DNA of 64,000 nucleotides from assembly GCA_025359125.1 (NCBI GenBank), contig JANYHI010000068.1, positions 62,001 to 126,000 on the forward strand. The letters run 5' to 3'. Position 1 is the stretch's first letter. The number at the start of each line of letters is the position of its first letter. This DNA is from Cytophagales bacterium. Its GTDB lineage: Bacteria > Bacteroidota > Bacteroidia > Cytophagales > Cyclobacteriaceae. Shown in pieces: positions 62,901-64,000 of this stretch. The translations under genes and the position numbers were made by a program. The notes beneath the pieces are model-generated. The model had not been told where the DNA came from. It ran no database searches and saw only the letters and a list, made by a program, of their open reading frames with translations.

Positions 62901-64000
62901 TGGGCGGGTATCACTACAGCCGTGCGCAATGAGGTTGACTTTGACAAAGCCAACGTAGAGTACATAGAGTTTTGGATGATGGATCCTTTTATTAATACAG
63001 CGAACGGACATGTATTAGATGGAATTAACAACAAATCAAATACCACTGGTGGTAAAATGATTTTACAACTCGGGAGTATTTCCGAAGACGTTACGCGCGA
63101 TGGCAAACACGGTTTTGAAAATGGTCTTTCAAGAGACGGCTCGACTACTGGCGTAACCGAAACAAACTGGGGAAGAGTAACTACGCTTCAATATTTGAAT
63201 AATGCTTTTGATGCCAGCGCAACGTCAAGAGCAAATCAAGATGTGGGTATGGATGGATTGACTGATATTGCTGAACAAGGAAAATTCAAAAATTTTATTG
63301 CGGCTGCTCGCGCGGCCGAACCTGCATTGGATATAGATGGCTCTTCGGATAATTTTAAATATTTCCTTAATCAAGAATATGATGGGAAAGGCGCAAAAAT
63401 TTTGGAACGGTACAAAAGCATCAACGGCCAAGATGGCAACTCGCCCATTGTAACAGGCTCTCAATCTTTTGCGCAATCAGGAAGCCCGTTGCCTGATAAT
63501 GAAGATTTGAATCAAGATAACACCCTTAGCGATTTAGAAGAATACTATTCGTACAATCTTGATTTGCGCCCCGGCCAGTTAGAAGTAGGTAAGAAATTTA
63601 TTGTAGATAAGATAACCCCGAAAAGTATTGGGCAAGACCTCAACACTGATAATATTACCTGGTATTTGTTCCGCGTTCCAGTTCGCAATTTCGATGATAA
63701 GAAAGGGGAGATCAACGGATTTAAATCCATCAAGTATGCGAGAATGATACTGACCGATTTTGCTGAGCCGGTTGTTTTGCGGATGGCTAACTTTAGAATG
63801 ATTGGTAACAGATGGAGACGCTATACACAAACCTTGGAAGAACCAGGATTATCGCTAGCTACCGATCCTAACTTAGATAATTTTACTGTCTCTGCTGTAA
63901 ACGTGGAAGACAACGGTCAGGAAGATCCTAAGAAGCCAGCCTACGTAGAGCCACTTAAGCGAGATAGAGATGTTACGTCTGTACAAAATAGAAGACTCAA
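59982..64000 (+). CDS. sprA: SprA, type IX secretion outer-membrane translocon (3' end outside window)
   Basis: The huge (about 2300-2400 residues in relatives) outer-membrane channel of the type IX secretion system, also needed for gliding. The first ~1339 codons are present. There is a signal peptide (FSVGLAICLFAASSLEVYAQ). Family landmarks follow: LELIPRGFVTLDFGASFQT-type sequence near 60475 (here VELIPRGFVTLDFG), EFDQQISLQVTGKVGEKL, NFDNNNSFDFQNNMKVEFTG and LIQGSQNLFGVKAQLQFGKL. Further on come the CDGDGT-like IDGDGTSFIDDFENT region near 62480, and YTFGKVTILNEGILSSGKDI. The only usable start is TTG 59982. The frame stays open to the end of the window, with no stop. Other type IX genes are not in this window. 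Confidence 0.95.
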   Translation, partial: MILTTRKIQFSVGLAICLFAASSLEVYAQNDSTQLKPADTSRFKVVNPYRPSFRPSDRFGDPFSNYSTFSPLFLKNPKSLNLDVQIDSGMNYNIRERIGKVNFRPNSSMSFREFSLQQDQLTRKQYWQTKSQALDGISAVSGRNLLPKLYVSPILDRIFGGSYVELIPRGFVTLDFGASFQTINNPSIPIRQQSNGGFEFDQQISLQVTGKVGEKLKVATNFDNNNSFDFQNNMKVEFTGFKEDMLKKLEIGNVGLPLNNSLIQGSQNLFGVKAQLQFGKLFVTAIATTQRGKQSSIKVAGNSNGTSQGRPFEIVGSNYDENRHFFLGQFFRDKYEGWLSTLPQVFTGINITRIEVYSINRSNDTQTNRDVVGFMDMGESDKIYRKDILNDLAGTTAPTSNTSNNLFDILKSVNAESDGINEKLQSLKFTNGTDFEKITSARKLAATEFSFHSQLGYITLQRKLQNDEAIAVAFEYTYNGQVYKVGELTEDYSNKAPKEVVYLKLLRPRKIAPKDGFGKILPTWDLMMKNIYSLNVSSLTRDGFQLRMIYRDDRTGIDNPQLQDGTVARSKQLIQVFGLDRLNPYNDPQPDGNFDFVEGLTVNTTTGLIIFPYLEPLNKPLRNLFRAENNAATESFLLNKYLYDTLYHTTKAEAELVAAKNKFWIVGSFRAGSGKEIIIQGFNISQGSVKVYAGGTPLREGVDYSVDYTFGKVTILNEGILSSGKDIDIQYEQQDPFAFQTRSLLGTRLDYKLNDDINLGATFLYYNERPLISRNLIGSEPAQNIQYGLDFNMKKDSRILTKLVDALPFLQTKEKSTISVNAEFAQLLPGTSNVIDGDGTSFIDDFENTITPYSLMAPQGWKLAAVPKNDPSFDPAAGLPDDIKAGYQRAKLSWYQIDNLFYRDGGSFKPSNIGAAELKNHYVRPVLPQEIFPYRDAYTGNFYEPILDIAYFPGERGSYNYNPNFAAEPFNKRWAGITTAVRNEVDFDKANVEYIEFWMMDPFINTANGHVLDGINNKSNTTGGKMILQLGSISEDVTRDGKHGFENGLSRDGSTTGVTETNWGRVTTLQYLNNAFDASATSRANQDVGMDGLTDIAEQGKFKNFIAAARAAEPALDIDGSSDNFKYFLNQEYDGKGAKILERYKSINGQDGNSPIVTGSQSFAQSGSPLPDNEDLNQDNTLSDLEEYYSYNLDLRPGQLEVGKKFIVDKITPKSIGQDLNTDNITWYLFRVPVRNFDDKKGEINGFKSIKYARMILTDFAEPVVLRMANFRMIGNRWRRYTQTLEEPGLSLATDPNLDNFTVSAVNVEDNGQEDPKKPAYVEPLKRDRDVTSVQNRRL

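Overview
The window reads as a chromosomal segment of a Bacteroidota bacterium, most likely a Cytophagales member. Evidence: the start of the type IX secretion/gliding gene sprA at the right edge; a TonB-dependent receptor followed by a DUF4249 lipoprotein; DUF4837 and DUF2911 lipoproteins; fused SecDF; a single-chain alpha+beta 2-oxoacid dehydrogenase E1; a bacillithiol-linked YtxJ protein; and several promoters of the Bacteroidota form TTG-N17-19-TAnnTTTG. Genes are dense on both strands, TTG and GTG starts are common, and I see no phage, plasmid or CRISPR block.

Layout. 1-5.5 kb: exported superoxide dismutase (cut by the window edge), a 2OG-Fe(II) oxygenase, a chromate transporter, two tandem TonB paralogues, a beta-rich exported protein and an OsmC protein. 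5.4-8.4 kb: YtxJ and an 849-residue very basic secreted repeat protein. 8.4-18.1 kb: fused E1, a desaturase closely resembling eukaryotic sphingolipid delta-4 desaturase, an M16 peptidase, a PAS histidine kinase, ispF, mnmD, nfu and a dicarboxylate symporter. 18.2-24.3 kb: a single-chain type ISP-like restriction-modification enzyme, aroC, batD and a small conserved protein. 24.3-27.4 kb: a redox/electrophile-type cluster of pirin, pseudo-receiver, nitroreductase, OsmC and a Fer4_19-CDGSH gene broken by a frameshift. 27.4-33.5 kb: TPR histidine kinase, an odd tRNA-Val(GAC), a TonB receptor with its DUF4249 partner, and a frameshifted DUF2911 lipoprotein.

33.5-41.4 kb: gcvP carrying an in-frame palindromic repeat, ndk, and an nrnA-FKBP-FKBP-FKBP-rdgB cluster. 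41.5-49.9 kb: secDF, a small membrane protein, uridine kinase, an XdhC/DUF4440/MocA molybdenum-cofactor cluster and a sulfur-metabolism MBL-rhodanese protein. 50-64 kb: a WG-repeat protein, tatA-gatA, a LysM lytic transglycosylase, a DUF4837 lipoprotein, malic enzyme, a DUF4258/DUF2283 pair, ruvA and the 5' two-thirds or less of sprA.

Much of the content is envelope and redox biology: TonB energy transduction, Sec, Tat and type IX export, lipoprotein foldases, and several thiol or Fe-S proteins. The least ordinary items are the DES1-like desaturase, the basic secreted repeat protein, the repeat inside gcvP, two genes each broken by loss of one A, and the tRNA with C at position 33. I did not find a clearly new multi-gene system; the best candidates are the pirin-to-CDGSH cluster with its paired operator-like dyads and the repeat-protein/ytxJ unit.
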